Below are positions 8,826 to 18,196 of a stretch of DNA of 64,000 nucleotides, one piece after another. The DNA lies in assembly GCF_003946555.1 (NCBI RefSeq), contig NZ_RHOO01000002.1, positions 124,001 through 188,000 on the forward strand, in the 5' to 3' direction. The DNA is from Companilactobacillus hulinensis (GTDB lineage: Bacteria; Bacillota; Bacilli; Lactobacillales; Lactobacillaceae). A model generated the notes under the pieces. It ran no database searches and was not told the DNA's origin. It was given only the letters and a program-made list of their open reading frames with translations. The translations under genes and the position numbers were made by a program. How positions within the stretch are numbered: the stretch's first letter is position 1; every line of letters starts with the position of its first letter.

Positions 8826-9518
8826 ATGCTAGATCAGAAATTCTTAGATTATTTACAACAGAATTACGAAATTACTTTTAATAATAGAAAATTAGTTGAA
8901 CGAGCTATGACTCATTCATCTTTTGACAATGAACACAAAGAATTAGGAATAGGTAACTATGAAAGATTGGAATTTTTAGGAGATGCAGTACTGGAAATCA
9001 ATATTTCAAGATATCTGTTTGAAAAATATCCTCAATTACCAGAAGGTAAGCTAACTCGCTTAAGGTCAGACATTGTAAGAACCGACAGCTTCGCCAGATT
9101 TGCTAAAGAAATCCAAATCGACAAGTATTTGTTGATTGGTAAAGGTGAAGAAAAACAAGGTGCTCGTCAACGTCATACTTTACTTGAAGATATTTTTGAG
9201 GCCTTTAACGGTGCATTATATTTGGATCAAGGAAACACAAAGGTAGAAGAATTCCTTGAAAGTGTAGTTTATCCTCATATTGATTCAGGAGAATTCTCAG
9301 AAGATACTGACTTCAAGACACACTTGCAAGAAAAGCTACAACAATCAGGTGAAGTTGAGATCGATTACAAGGTTATCGATGAAGAAGGACCTGATCATGA
9401 TAAGAAGTTCGAAATTGAATTGATTGTCAATGGAGATGTTTTGTCGAAGGGATTCGGCTACAGTAAGAAACATGCCGAACAAATGGCAGCTAAAGAAGCA
9501 TTGCAACAATTGAAGTAG
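8826..9518 (+). CDS. rnc: Ribonuclease III
   Basis: RNase III cuts double-stranded RNA, including rRNA precursors. The catalytic signature ERLEFLGDAVLEI is followed by a second acidic cluster at LLEDIFEAFNGALYLD. The C-terminal dsRNA-binding domain spans roughly residues 158-229 and ends HAEQMAAKEALQQLK. The start is ATG 8826 behind AAAGGGG, giving 230 residues. An upstream in-frame TTG at 8808 sits in front of the ribosome binding site and is unlikely. It is followed by smc, the usual Firmicutes order. Confidence 0.96.
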   Translation: MLDQKFLDYLQQNYEITFNNRKLVERAMTHSSFDNEHKELGIGNYERLEFLGDAVLEINISRYLFEKYPQLPEGKLTRLRSDIVRTDSFARFAKEIQIDKYLLIGKGEEKQGARQRHTLLEDIFEAFNGALYLDQGNTKVEEFLESVVYPHIDSGEFSEDTDFKTHLQEKLQQSGEVEIDYKVIDEEGPDHDKKFEIELIVNGDVLSKGFGYSKKHAEQMAAKEALQQLK

Positions 9519-9545
9519 TAGAAGAATTATAGGAGTTATTATTTT

Positions 9546-12500
9546 ATGCCATTAAAATCATTAACGATCAATGGGTTTAAATCCTTTGCTGATAAAACAA
9601 AGATTGATTTTACAAGTGGAATCACCGGAATTGTAGGACCCAATGGAAGTGGAAAATCAAATATTACTGAAGCAATTCGTTGGGTAATGGGTGAGCAATC
9701 AGCTAAGAGCCTGCGTGGTGACAAGATGGTAGATGTTATCTTTGCCGGAAGTGCAACCAGAGCACAAATGAATCATGCTGAAGTTATCTTAGAATTTGAT
9801 AATTCAAATAGAGAATTAAAATCAGATCAGGACAATATCACAATTAAACGTAAGCTTTTTAGAAACGGTGATACTGAATTCTCGATTAATAATAAATCAT
9901 GTCGTTTGCGTGATATTACAGAATTGTTCATGGATTCTGGTATGGGCAAACAATCTTTCTCAATCATTTCTCAGGGACGTGTTGAAGCAATCTTCAATAG
10001 TAAACCAATTGAGAGACGTTCAATTATTGAGGAATCTGCTGGAGTGGCTCTTTTTAAACAAAAAAAGACGCAAGCAGACAGTCGTTTATCAGAAACGACC
10101 GATAATTTACATCGTGTTTCAGACATTGTTTCAGAGTTATCTAAGCAAGTTGAACCGTTGAAAGAACAAGCAAGTATTGCTCGTGATTACAAAGAACAAA
10201 AGAGTAAATACGATAATATTTATCAGCAGATTTTAACTATTGAGATCAAAGATTTATCAAAAGAAAAACGTGAAACAGAATCAAAATTGCGTGAAGTAAA
10301 ACTTAGCTTGAAGAATATTGAGAATCAGGTAAAGATTTCTAATAAACAAGTCGCTGATAATCGTAATGAAATTAGTGAAATTGCTAAAAAAATTGATGAT
10401 AATCAGTCAGAACTAGTTAGAAAAACGCAATCATTAGAAATATTGAATGGTAAAGTAGCTGTTTCCGATGAGAGAAATGGCTTCAATACAACTAATCAAA
10501 CTTCTTTGAACGAACAATTACAAAGTGTTACAGCGGATAAATTGCAACGAGAGAAAAAGTTGTCAGAGTGTAATTCTAAAATTGCTGATTATCAACAACA
10601 AATTGATAAATGTACAGCCAAGCTTAAAGAAATCAAGCAATTACAGAAAAAAACACCTGAGGAAATTCAGAATAACATTTCTGAACTTCGAGACAAGTAT
10701 GTCAATACTCTTCAAGAACAAGTTTCAACAGGTAATGAACAGAAGTTTACTCAAAGACAACTTGATAGGATTAAATTGTCTGATGAAGATGTCGATACGC
10801 AGTTGACTGATGTTAAGAATAAACTAGCATCTGCCAATCAAGCGGTTACTGAAACCAGTGAGAAACTTCAAAAGCTAATAGATGATAATCAAGATTTGAT
10901 CAAGAAGAATGATGAATTGGATACTAATATTCAAAAAGTCACTGAAACTGGTCAAAAAGAGAATCAGGAATATTTGAAATCTTTGGAGAATCTTCAAGAA
11001 ATCAAAGCACGGAAAACTGTATTAGAGAATATGCAACAGGAACATGCCGGCTTTTTTGAAGGTGCTAAAAATATTTTAAATAATCAGGATGAAATTGGTG
11101 GAATTATTGGTGCGGTTGCGGAATTAATCAAGGTTCCTCAGAAGTATCAATTGGCAATTGAGACCGTAGTAAGTAATCAATTACAATCAATCGTTACTAG
11201 GGATGAGTCTGCGGCTAAGAATGCAATTGCGTATTTGCGTAAGCGTAATGGTGGACGTGCTACTTTTTTGCCGATCAATATTATTCGTGCCAGAACTATT
11301 TACGCAAGTGATTTAAACTCTGCAAAACAAGTTGTGGGATTCGTCGGAGTTGCTAGTGATTTGGTACAATTCGACTCCAAGGTTGATAATATCGTCAAGA
11401 ATATTTTGGGTAATCTATTAGTTGCTGAAAATATTGATGCTGCAACTAAAGTGTCTGCAGCAGTGGGACGTAAGTATCGTGTTGTAACCCTAGATGGTAA
11501 TGTTGTTAACGCCGGAGGTTCCATGACTGGTGGACAGCAACGACGTGTTAACTCAAGTATTCTGACACGCAAAGATGAATTGGTTCAGTTGAATTCACAA
11601 TTGTCTAAGCAACAATTAAGTTTGGATCAAAAGCAACAGATGGTTGTTGATTTGCGTAAGAAATTAGTTGATTTGCGTGATGAGAAGAAGATAGTCGGAG
11701 AAAAACTATCAAGCTTTAATCAAGAACGTAGTCAATTAAGTAATCAACTTTCAAACAATCGTAATGAAGCAGATCATCTTCAAGAACAAAAGAATGCAAT
11801 TCAGTATAGTAGCAGTAAGAATAATGATGAACGTGTTCAGTTAGAGAAGGACTTGAAGAATCAAAGTGAAACAGCTAAAAAGTTGCAAGAGCAAGTTGAT
11901 AAGCTTCAATCTGAAATAGAATCTAAACAAAAAATGTTGAAGGATTTTGATTCTGAATTAAGTCAAATCAATGATGAGATTCAAACAAATCAAACAAATT
12001 TGGCAGTGGTCAAAAGTAATCGTGATAACGAACTGGAACAGAAACGACGTTTGGATACAGAAATAGCGTCTGATGATGAACAAATTAAGGAATTAAAGAT
12101 TCGACTAGATCAGCTCAATTCAGAGCGTGACCAGTTAAATATGAGCAATTCAGAAATAAAAGATAAAATTGTTGAATTAGATAACGATATCAAGTCACTG
12201 AAATCTGAATTAACTGATCTGCAATCACAACGTAGTCAAAAAGACTCAATTGCGCTTAAGTTAAACGATGCGGCACAACGTAATTTTGATCTTCAAACAT
12301 CTGCCTCGGATGAACAGGAGAATTTGGCAATTACTGTAACTAAGATTGCTAATAAAATTGATAGTCGCTTGGATACTTTGTCCGAAGAGTATCAATTAAC
12401 GTACGAAGCAGCGATGAAGAATTTGAAAGCACAAGATGCAGATCCAGATACTTTAAAACGTGAAGCTAAATTGCTAAAAATGGGAATCGATGAATTGGGT

Positions 12501-13106
12501 ACAGTAAATCTCTCTGCAATTGACGATTATGATAAGGTTAAGGATCGTTACGAGTTTTTAACTACTCAACAAAATGACCTTCTTAAAGCTAGACAACAAT
12601 TGTTAGATACGATGTCCGAGATGGATCGTGAAGTTACAACAAGATTCAAAAAGACATTTGATGAAGTTTCGGCTGCATTTGAAGCAATATTCCCCGAAAT
12701 GTTTGCTGGTGGTAGAGCAAAACTGGTATTAACTGATCCTAATGACTTATTAGAAACAGGCATTGAGATTATTGCACAGCCACCTGGGAAGAAGTTCCAA
12801 CGTTTGAGCTTATTATCTGGTGGTGAAAAGGCGTTAACTGCAATTACACTGTTGTTTGCTATCATTAAAGTAAATCCAGTTCCATTCTGTATTTTGGACG
12901 AAGTTGAGGCTTCATTGGATGATGCTAACGTTTATCGATTTGCAAATTATTTAAATCGTTATGATTATAATACTGAATTTATTGTTATTACTCATCGTAA
13001 GGGTACAATGATGAAGGTAAATCGTTTGTACGGAGTGACAATGGAAGAGTCAGGCGTTTCGAGAATGCTTTCAGTTAAGGTACAAGATTTGAATAAAAAC
13101 GATTAG
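9546..13106 (+). CDS. smc: Chromosome segregation ATPase SMC
   Basis: SMC is the motor of the bacterial condensin complex with ScpA/ScpB. The 1186-residue length is standard. The N-terminal head has Walker A GPNGSGKSN (residues 31-39). Long Gln/Lys/Glu-rich coiled coils flank a hinge at roughly residues 500-665, with the glycine-rich NAGGSMTGG near its end. The C-terminal head has the signature LLSGGEKALTA and Walker B CILDEVEASLDDA. The start has an AGGAG site. It lies between rnc and ftsY as in Bacillus. ScpA and ScpB are not in this window. Confidence 0.97.
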   Translation: MPLKSLTINGFKSFADKTKIDFTSGITGIVGPNGSGKSNITEAIRWVMGEQSAKSLRGDKMVDVIFAGSATRAQMNHAEVILEFDNSNRELKSDQDNITIKRKLFRNGDTEFSINNKSCRLRDITELFMDSGMGKQSFSIISQGRVEAIFNSKPIERRSIIEESAGVALFKQKKTQADSRLSETTDNLHRVSDIVSELSKQVEPLKEQASIARDYKEQKSKYDNIYQQILTIEIKDLSKEKRETESKLREVKLSLKNIENQVKISNKQVADNRNEISEIAKKIDDNQSELVRKTQSLEILNGKVAVSDERNGFNTTNQTSLNEQLQSVTADKLQREKKLSECNSKIADYQQQIDKCTAKLKEIKQLQKKTPEEIQNNISELRDKYVNTLQEQVSTGNEQKFTQRQLDRIKLSDEDVDTQLTDVKNKLASANQAVTETSEKLQKLIDDNQDLIKKNDELDTNIQKVTETGQKENQEYLKSLENLQEIKARKTVLENMQQEHAGFFEGAKNILNNQDEIGGIIGAVAELIKVPQKYQLAIETVVSNQLQSIVTRDESAAKNAIAYLRKRNGGRATFLPINIIRARTIYASDLNSAKQVVGFVGVASDLVQFDSKVDNIVKNILGNLLVAENIDAATKVSAAVGRKYRVVTLDGNVVNAGGSMTGGQQRRVNSSILTRKDELVQLNSQLSKQQLSLDQKQQMVVDLRKKLVDLRDEKKIVGEKLSSFNQERSQLSNQLSNNRNEADHLQEQKNAIQYSSSKNNDERVQLEKDLKNQSETAKKLQEQVDKLQSEIESKQKMLKDFDSELSQINDEIQTNQTNLAVVKSNRDNELEQKRRLDTEIASDDEQIKELKIRLDQLNSERDQLNMSNSEIKDKIVELDNDIKSLKSELTDLQSQRSQKDSIALKLNDAAQRNFDLQTSASDEQENLAITVTKIANKIDSRLDTLSEEYQLTYEAAMKNLKAQDADPDTLKREAKLLKMGIDELGTVNLSAIDDYDKVKDRYEFLTTQQNDLLKARQQLLDTMSEMDREVTTRFKKTFDEVSAAFEAIFPEMFAGGRAKLVLTDPNDLLETGIEIIAQPPGKKFQRLSLLSGGEKALTAITLLFAIIKVNPVPFCILDEVEASLDDANVYRFANYLNRYDYNTEFIVITHRKGTMMKVNRLYGVTMEESGVSRMLSVKVQDLNKND

Positions 13107-13138
13107 CTTAATTTAACAATTAAAAAGGAGATTAGTAT

Positions 13139-14602
13139 ATGGGACTTTTTGATCGAATTAAAAAAGCTTTTACTGGTAAAGATGACGAAGAAGAAAAGAA
13201 ACAAGAAGCAGAAAAAGCAACCGGAGAATCGACTGAAGATACCGGTGAAGTAAGCTCTGATCAGCAAGAATCAAAAACTGAGGACGCTTCAACTGATAAA
13301 GCTACTGAAGATGAACAAAGCGGTGACTCTGAAGCAGGTAACGAATCAGATAGTCAATCTGAATCTTCTAATGAAGATGCTTCGACAGATGATACTGTTG
13401 AAGAGAAACAAGAATCTGAGGATGAGTCTATTAAAGAACCAGAATCAAATGTGGAACCGGAAGTTTCAGAGAAGGCCGAAGAAAAATCAGCCGAAGATGA
13501 GACAGTTACTGATGAATCCACAAATGATTCTTCTTCTGAAAAAAATCCAGAGGTTGAAGGCTCTGAATCTACTGAACCTACTGAAGAGACTTCTGATGAA
13601 GAATCTGAGACTGATACTGATTCAGAAAAATCTGATGAGGAAGAATCAGAAGAAAAAGATGTTAAGGAATATGATGAAGGTCTAAAAAAGAGCCGTAACT
13701 CATTTAGTGCCCGTTTTAATCGTTTCCTTGCTAACTTTAGAAGTGTTGATGAAGATTTCTTCGATGATCTGGAAGAATTATTAATTGAATCCGATGTTGG
13801 ATATGAGACTGCTATGCGTATTTCTGACGAACTACGTGAAGAAGTTAAACTCGAGAACGTTAAGAAACGTTCAGATGTTTCTGATGTTATTGTACGTAAG
13901 TTAGTTGATATGTACGATGAAGAGGGAAAAGAAGAAGATAATTCTTTGAAATTCAGTACTGATAAAACACCGACTGTCTTCTTATTTGTTGGAGTCAATG
14001 GTGCTGGTAAGACTACAACTATTGGTAAATTGGCACACAGATATCAACAAGAAGGTAAAAAAGTTCTTTTGGCCGCTGGTGATACATTTAGAGCTGGAGC
14101 AATCGAACAACTTCAAGAGTGGGGACGTCGTGTAAATGTCCCTGTTGAAGCAAGTAAACCTCAAACTGATCCAGCATCGGTTGTTTATGATGCTGTTCAG
14201 CGTGCAATCAATGAAGATTTTGACATTCTTTTAGTTGATACTGCCGGACGTCTTCAGAACAAAGAAGGACTAATGCGCGAATTAGAAAAAATCAAACGTG
14301 TTATTACCCGTGAATTACCTGAATCACCTCAAGAGGTATTATTAGTTTTGGATGGTTCAACTGGTCAAAATGCCTTGAGTCAAGCTAAACAATTCAACGA
14401 GACAACTAATGTCTCAGGAATTGTTTTGACTAAAATTGATGGTAGTTCCCAAGGTGGGATTGTTTTGGCAATTAGAAACGAGTTACATTTACCAGTTAAA
14501 CTTGTTGGTTTAGGTGAACAGATGGACGACTTGCGTGACTTTGACCCAGAGAAATTTATTTATGGATTATTTAAGGAATTAATTATCGGTTCTGGGAAAT
14601 AA
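13139..14602 (+). CDS. ftsY: Signal recognition particle receptor FtsY, with long acidic N-terminus
   Basis: FtsY is the membrane-associated SRP receptor GTPase that docks Ffh-ribosome complexes. The C-terminal NG domain carries GVNGAGKTTTIGKLA (about residue 282), DTAGRLQNK, TKIDGSSQGG and the closing GEQMDDLRDFDPEKF. Before it, residues of about 15-175 form an extremely acidic Ser/Glu/Asp/Thr-rich stretch, making the protein 487 residues, far longer than the roughly 330 of Bacillus. A short basic start (MGLFDRIKKAF) may touch the membrane. It forms a run with ylxM and ffh. Confidence 0.96.
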   Translation: MGLFDRIKKAFTGKDDEEEKKQEAEKATGESTEDTGEVSSDQQESKTEDASTDKATEDEQSGDSEAGNESDSQSESSNEDASTDDTVEEKQESEDESIKEPESNVEPEVSEKAEEKSAEDETVTDESTNDSSSEKNPEVEGSESTEPTEETSDEESETDTDSEKSDEEESEEKDVKEYDEGLKKSRNSFSARFNRFLANFRSVDEDFFDDLEELLIESDVGYETAMRISDELREEVKLENVKKRSDVSDVIVRKLVDMYDEEGKEEDNSLKFSTDKTPTVFLFVGVNGAGKTTTIGKLAHRYQQEGKKVLLAAGDTFRAGAIEQLQEWGRRVNVPVEASKPQTDPASVVYDAVQRAINEDFDILLVDTAGRLQNKEGLMRELEKIKRVITRELPESPQEVLLVLDGSTGQNALSQAKQFNETTNVSGIVLTKIDGSSQGGIVLAIRNELHLPVKLVGLGEQMDDLRDFDPEKFIYGLFKELIIGSGK

Positions 14603-14604
14603 TT

Positions 14605-14946
14605 ATGAATATTGATGAGAACACCAAAATTAATTTGTTGTATAATTTTTATCAGTCATTACTTACGAAGAAACAAAATCAATATGTAGATTTGTATTAT
14701 GTTGAAGATTTTTCGTTAAGTGAAATTGCTGAACAACTGCAAGTTTCTCGACAAGCGGTTATGGATAATTTACACCGTTCAGTTAGTTTGCTGGAATCAT
14801 TTGAATCTGAGTTGGGTTTGATCAAGAAAACTCAAGAGATCGATGATATTGCTAGTAAGTTGGAGAATATTGTTACGACAAGATATCCAGACGATAAAGA
14901 ATTATCAGAATTAGTTAAACGTATTTCAAAAATAAATGAAAAATAA
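14605..14946 (+). CDS. ylxM: YlxM/p13-family SRP-associated DNA-binding-like protein
   Basis: A 113-residue protein of the YlxM/p13 family, which has a sigma-70 region 4-like helix-turn-helix. The segment NQYVDLYYVEDFSLSEIAEQ followed by LQVSRQAVMDNLHRS is the visible HTH. Family members are encoded beside ffh and modulate SRP assembly or GTPase activity in streptococci. It starts two bases after ftsY and ends 12 bases before ffh, so it is clearly part of the SRP operon. Confidence 0.93.
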   Translation: MNIDENTKINLLYNFYQSLLTKKQNQYVDLYYVEDFSLSEIAEQLQVSRQAVMDNLHRSVSLLESFESELGLIKKTQEIDDIASKLENIVTTRYPDDKELSELVKRISKINEK

Positions 14947-14958
14947 TGGGAGTAGAAG

Positions 14959-16401
14959 ATGGCCTTTGAAGGATTAAGTGAACGACTACAAAAAGTTTTT
15001 TCTTCACTGAGAGGTAAAGGAAAACTTTCTGAAGAAGATGTTCGTACAGTAATGCGTGAAGTTCGTATGGCTTTGCTTGAAGCCGATGTTAACTTTGACG
15101 TTGTAAAGAGTTTCGTTAAACAAGTAAGGGAACGTGCTTTGGGTGCCGAAGTAATGGACAGTTTGACACCTTCACAACAAGTTATCAAAATTGTTGATGA
15201 AGAATTAACTAAGTTAATGGGTGAAGAAGCTGTTCCACTGAACAAATCACCACATATTCCAACAATTATCATGATGGTTGGTTTACAAGGTGCTGGTAAA
15301 ACTACAACAGCTGGTAAATTAGCTAAGTATCTGATGGCTAATGATAAGGCCCGTCCAATGTTTATTGCAGGAGATGTTTATCGTCCAGCTGCTATTGAAC
15401 AGTTGAAGGTCGTTGGTGAACAAGTTGGTGCGCCAGTGTACGACGAAGGTACCGATAAAGATCCAGTTGATATTGTTCGAAATGGTTTGAAACAAGCCGA
15501 AGAAAATAAGAATGATTATGTAATTATCGATACTGCTGGACGTTTGGAAATTGATGATAAATTGATGGATGAACTTTCACGTATCAAAGAACTAGCACAT
15601 CCAAATGAAATCTTATTTGTTGCTGATTCAATGACTGGTCAAGTTGCAGCTAAGGTTGCACATGGTTTTGATGAACAGTTAGACATTACCGGTGTTGTAT
15701 TGACTAAGCTTGATGGTGATACCCGTGGTGGTGCTGCACTTTCTATTCGTGCAGTTACCGGTAAAACTATTAAGTTCATTGGACAAGGTGAAAAGCTTGA
15801 TCAATTAGATGTTTTCCATCCTGATCGTATGGCTGACCGTATCCTAGGCATGGGTGACATGCTTACTTTGATCGAAAAAGCTCAAACTGATTATGATTCT
15901 AAACAAGCCGAAGAAATGGCTGAAAAAATCAGAGAAAACAGTTTTGATTTCAATGATTTTATTGATCAAATGGATCAAGTTCAAAAAATGGGTCCGCTTG
16001 ATGAAATCATGAAGATGATTCCAGGAATGGCAAATAATCCACAATTAGCTAATATTAATATTGGTGAAAAGGATATCGCTCATTTGAAAGCCATTGTTTA
16101 TTCAATGACTCCAAAAGAACGTGAGAACCCTGATCTTTTGAATCCATCTAGAAGACGTAGAATTGCGAGTGGTTCTGGTCGTAACATTCAAGAAGTTAAT
16201 CGTATGATCAAACAATTTAAGCAATCACGTGACATGATGAAGCAAATGAGCAAAGGCAATATGTCCGGAATGGAACAAATGATGGGTGGTGGAATGAAAG
16301 GCAAACTAGGTAAGATGGCAATGAATTCCATGGTCAAGAAACAAAAGAAGAATAAAAAGAAGCGTTTAAAGAAAATTAAACGTTTCAAGTCAAAAAAATA
16401 A
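14959..16401 (+). CDS. ffh: Signal recognition particle protein Ffh
   Basis: Ffh binds signal peptides and SRP RNA and delivers nascent chains to FtsY. The N and G domains show GLQGAGKTTTAGKLA (about residue 107), DTAGRLEIDDK and TKLDGDTRGGAALS. The methionine-rich M domain (about residue 325 onward) contains RRRRIASGSGR, the RNA-binding signature, and MGGGMKGKLGKMAMNSM. A strongly basic lysine tail closes the 480-residue protein. It is last in the smc-ftsY-ylxM-ffh run and ends at a strong terminator. Confidence 0.97.
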   Translation: MAFEGLSERLQKVFSSLRGKGKLSEEDVRTVMREVRMALLEADVNFDVVKSFVKQVRERALGAEVMDSLTPSQQVIKIVDEELTKLMGEEAVPLNKSPHIPTIIMMVGLQGAGKTTTAGKLAKYLMANDKARPMFIAGDVYRPAAIEQLKVVGEQVGAPVYDEGTDKDPVDIVRNGLKQAEENKNDYVIIDTAGRLEIDDKLMDELSRIKELAHPNEILFVADSMTGQVAAKVAHGFDEQLDITGVVLTKLDGDTRGGAALSIRAVTGKTIKFIGQGEKLDQLDVFHPDRMADRILGMGDMLTLIEKAQTDYDSKQAEEMAEKIRENSFDFNDFIDQMDQVQKMGPLDEIMKMIPGMANNPQLANINIGEKDIAHLKAIVYSMTPKERENPDLLNPSRRRRIASGSGRNIQEVNRMIKQFKQSRDMMKQMSKGNMSGMEQMMGGGMKGKLGKMAMNSMVKKQKKNKKKRLKKIKRFKSKK

Positions 16402-16411
16402 TTTAAAAAGC

Positions 16412-16451
16412 AGAGGTGTAAAGAAAAAAACTTTACACTTCTATTTTTTTT
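16412..16451 (+). terminator. Terminator of ffh
   Basis: A 12-bp stem with one G-T pair (AGAGGTGTAAAG 16412-16423 with CTTTACACTTCT 16431-16442), a 7-A loop and eight T residues. Its right arm contains the -35 element of the rpsP promoter. Confidence 0.8.
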
Positions 16452-16460
16452 GTGTATACT
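16432..16460 (+). promoter_or_regulatory. Promoter of rpsP, overlapping the ffh terminator
   Basis: TTTACA (-35, 16432-16437), a 17-base spacer and TATACT (-10, 16455-16460) with TG two to four bases upstream. The -35 lies in the right arm of the terminator hairpin and the spacer includes its T run. The start of transcription is expected near 16467, about 24 bases before the rpsP start codon. Confidence 0.65.
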
Positions 16461-16490
16461 AACAAAGTTAAGTATTTAGGAGGACATAAA

Positions 16491-16763
16491 ATGTCAGTTA
16501 AAATTAGAATGAAACGTATGGGTAGTAAGTTAAGACCATTTTACAGAATTGTTGTTGCTGATTCACGTGCACCACGTGATGGCCGCTTCATCGAACAAGT
16601 TGGTTACTACAACCCAATCTCACAACCAGAAGAAATCAAGTTAGATGATGACAAGATCATGGACTGGTTACAAAAAGGTGCACAACCTTCAGATACAGTT
16701 CGTAACTTGCTTAAGACACATGGTATTATGCAAAAGTATCATGAAAGCAAATATTCAAAATAA
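16491..16763 (+). CDS. rpsP: 30S ribosomal protein S16
   Basis: S16 helps early 30S assembly. The 90-residue protein begins [20 protein letters not shown] and contains [22 protein letters not shown], both family hallmarks. The start is ATG 16491 behind TTAGGAGGA; the frame is open further upstream only through the promoter. It is followed by rimM rather than by the khpA KH-domain gene that often sits here in Firmicutes. Confidence 0.98.
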   Translation: MSVKIRMKRMGSKLRPFYRIVVADSRAPRDGRFIEQVGYYNPISQPEEIKLDDDKIMDWLQKGAQPSDTVRNLLKTHGIMQKYHESKYSK

Positions 16764-16772
16764 TGAATAATT

Positions 16773-16814
16773 AAATAAGGATCAGATAAAACTTTGTTTT
16801 GTCAGGTCCTATTT
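16773..16814 (+). other. Imperfect hairpin between rpsP and rimM
   Basis: Two arms of about 20 bases (16773-16792 and 16796-16814) pair with a bulge, one mismatch and G-T pairs. An A/T-rich but not pure T tract follows. It could be a weak terminator or an mRNA processing or stability element that sets the rpsP to rimM ratio. Confidence 0.4.
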
Positions 16815-16833
16815 ATTTATCATGGAGGAGCCA

Positions 16834-17352
16834 ATGGCCGAAGAATTTTACAGAGTGGGTACTATTGTTAATACTCATGGTATTAAAGGTGAACTAAGAA
16901 TTATTCCGATTACTGATTTTCCAGAAGAAAGATTTAAGAAGGGTGCTAAATTATTCTTACGTCAATCTGGGAAAAAAGATAAAAAGTTTGTTGTTGAATC
17001 ATCAAGAAAACACAAAAACTTTATTTTGATTAAATTTGAGGGTTACGACAATATTAATGATGTTGAACAATACGTTAAATCAGAATTGTTCTCTGATAAT
17101 GAAGTTAAGCCCGAACTGAATGACGGTGAATTCTTTTACAGTCAAATAATCGGATTAACCGTTGTTGATCCTAATTTGGGTGAAATTGGTAAGATTAAAG
17201 AAATAATGGAACTTGGACCTAACGATGTGTGGGTTGTAAAAGGGCCAAAGTATAAGGAAGTATTGGTTCCTTATATTAATGATGTTGTTAAAAAAGTGGA
17301 TCTCGATGCCAAAAGAGTTGATGTTGAGATTCCGGATGGATTGATAGACTAA
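16834..17352 (+). CDS. rimM: Ribosome maturation factor RimM
   Basis: RimM binds S19 and helps 30S head maturation. The N-terminal RimM domain begins [18 protein letters not shown], and the C-terminal PRC-barrel half contains [20 protein letters not shown], both characteristic. I chose ATG 16834 because GGAGGAG lies five bases before it; the frame also opens at ATG 16822, which would place that site inside the gene. This gives 172 residues. The stop overlaps the trmD ATG by one base, so the two are translationally coupled. Confidence 0.95.
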   Translation: MAEEFYRVGTIVNTHGIKGELRIIPITDFPEERFKKGAKLFLRQSGKKDKKFVVESSRKHKNFILIKFEGYDNINDVEQYVKSELFSDNEVKPELNDGEFFYSQIIGLTVVDPNLGEIGKIKEIMELGPNDVWVVKGPKYKEVLVPYINDVVKKVDLDAKRVDVEIPDGLID

Positions 17353-18080
17353 TGGATATTACGATTTTAAGTATTTTTCCAAGAATGTTTCAATCATTGG
17401 ATGAATCATTGATTGGTAAAGCTCAAGAAAAAGAACTAGTTAATATTGATGTTGTAGATTTTAGGGATTTTACAACAAATAAGCAGAATCACGTTGATGA
17501 TACTATTTATGGCGGAGGAGCAGGGATGCTTCTTCAAGCCCAGCCTATCTATGATGCGATGGATTATGTTGAAACTCAAAAGCCTGGTAAAAAGCGGATT
17601 ATTTTACTAGACCCTGCAGGTAAGAGATTTGATACTAAAATGGCAAGGGATTTTGCCAAAGAGGATCAATTAGTTTTTATTTGTGGACATTACGAGGGTT
17701 TTGATGAACGTATTAAGGATTTGGTTACTGATGAAGTATCAATTGGTGATTACATTTTAACTGGTGGAGAGTTACCAACAATGAGTATGATTGACGCTAC
17801 ATTGCGATTTGTACCAGGTGTTTTGGGTAATTCAGTTTCGGCAGAAGATGAGTCATTTTCAAACGGACTGTTAGAGTATCCTCAATATTCACGTCCTGCA
17901 GACTTTAGGGGTAAAAAGGTTCCTGAAGTATTAACTAGTGGGAATCATGAGAAAATACGTGTGTGGAGACTGAAGCAATCATTAAAGAAGACGCTTGAAC
18001 GTCGTCCTGATTTGTTGGAAACCGTAGAACTAAGTGCTGAAGAAAAAAAATTATTAAAAGAAATAAAATCAGAAAATTAG
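17352..18080 (+). CDS. trmD: tRNA (guanine-N1)-methyltransferase TrmD
   Basis: TrmD methylates G37 of tRNAs that read CNN codons and prevents frameshifting. The 242-residue SPOUT-fold protein shows [23 protein letters not shown] and the knot region [15 protein letters not shown], which binds S-adenosylmethionine. The RRPDLL motif near the C-terminus is also typical. It starts inside the rimM stop (TAATG). rplS follows but has its own promoter. Confidence 0.97.
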   Translation: MDITILSIFPRMFQSLDESLIGKAQEKELVNIDVVDFRDFTTNKQNHVDDTIYGGGAGMLLQAQPIYDAMDYVETQKPGKKRIILLDPAGKRFDTKMARDFAKEDQLVFICGHYEGFDERIKDLVTDEVSIGDYILTGGELPTMSMIDATLRFVPGVLGNSVSAEDESFSNGLLEYPQYSRPADFRGKKVPEVLTSGNHEKIRVWRLKQSLKKTLERRPDLLETVELSAEEKKLLKEIKSEN

Positions 18081-18109
18081 TTTACAGTTAAAACTAATTA
18101 ATGTATTAT
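18081..18109 (+). promoter_or_regulatory. Promoter of rplS
   Basis: TTTACA (18081-18086), a 17-base spacer and TATTAT (18104-18109). The -35 begins on the base after the trmD stop codon. Predicted start of transcription is near 18116, leaving a leader of about 80 bases. Confidence 0.55.
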
Positions 18110-18112
18110 TGT

Positions 18113-18196
18113 AAGAGTGTTTGAACACATATTAGCGATATTCCGCTGTATACTACATAAAGATATATAAGAGTGTCGAACGAGGAGAAGTTTTAA
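18113..18196 (+). promoter_or_regulatory. Probable L19 leader (5' UTR of rplS)
   Basis: Low-GC Gram-positive rplS transcripts are known to carry an L19 leader thought to bind L19 for feedback control. In this leader I can draw GTGT-TTGA-ACAC (18118-18129) and AGCG/CGCT around 18134-18147. An imperfect direct repeat, AAGAGTGT followed by GAAC, occurs near both ends (about 18113 and 18170). Family membership is inferred from position; a covariance-model search would settle it. Confidence 0.45.

Noticed and set aside
13354-13998. Minus-strand 214-residue frame opposite ftsY
   Set aside because: It is Ser-rich because it is the complement of the acidic GAA/GAT/TCT-rich FtsY region. It has no ribosome binding site and overlaps a certain gene.
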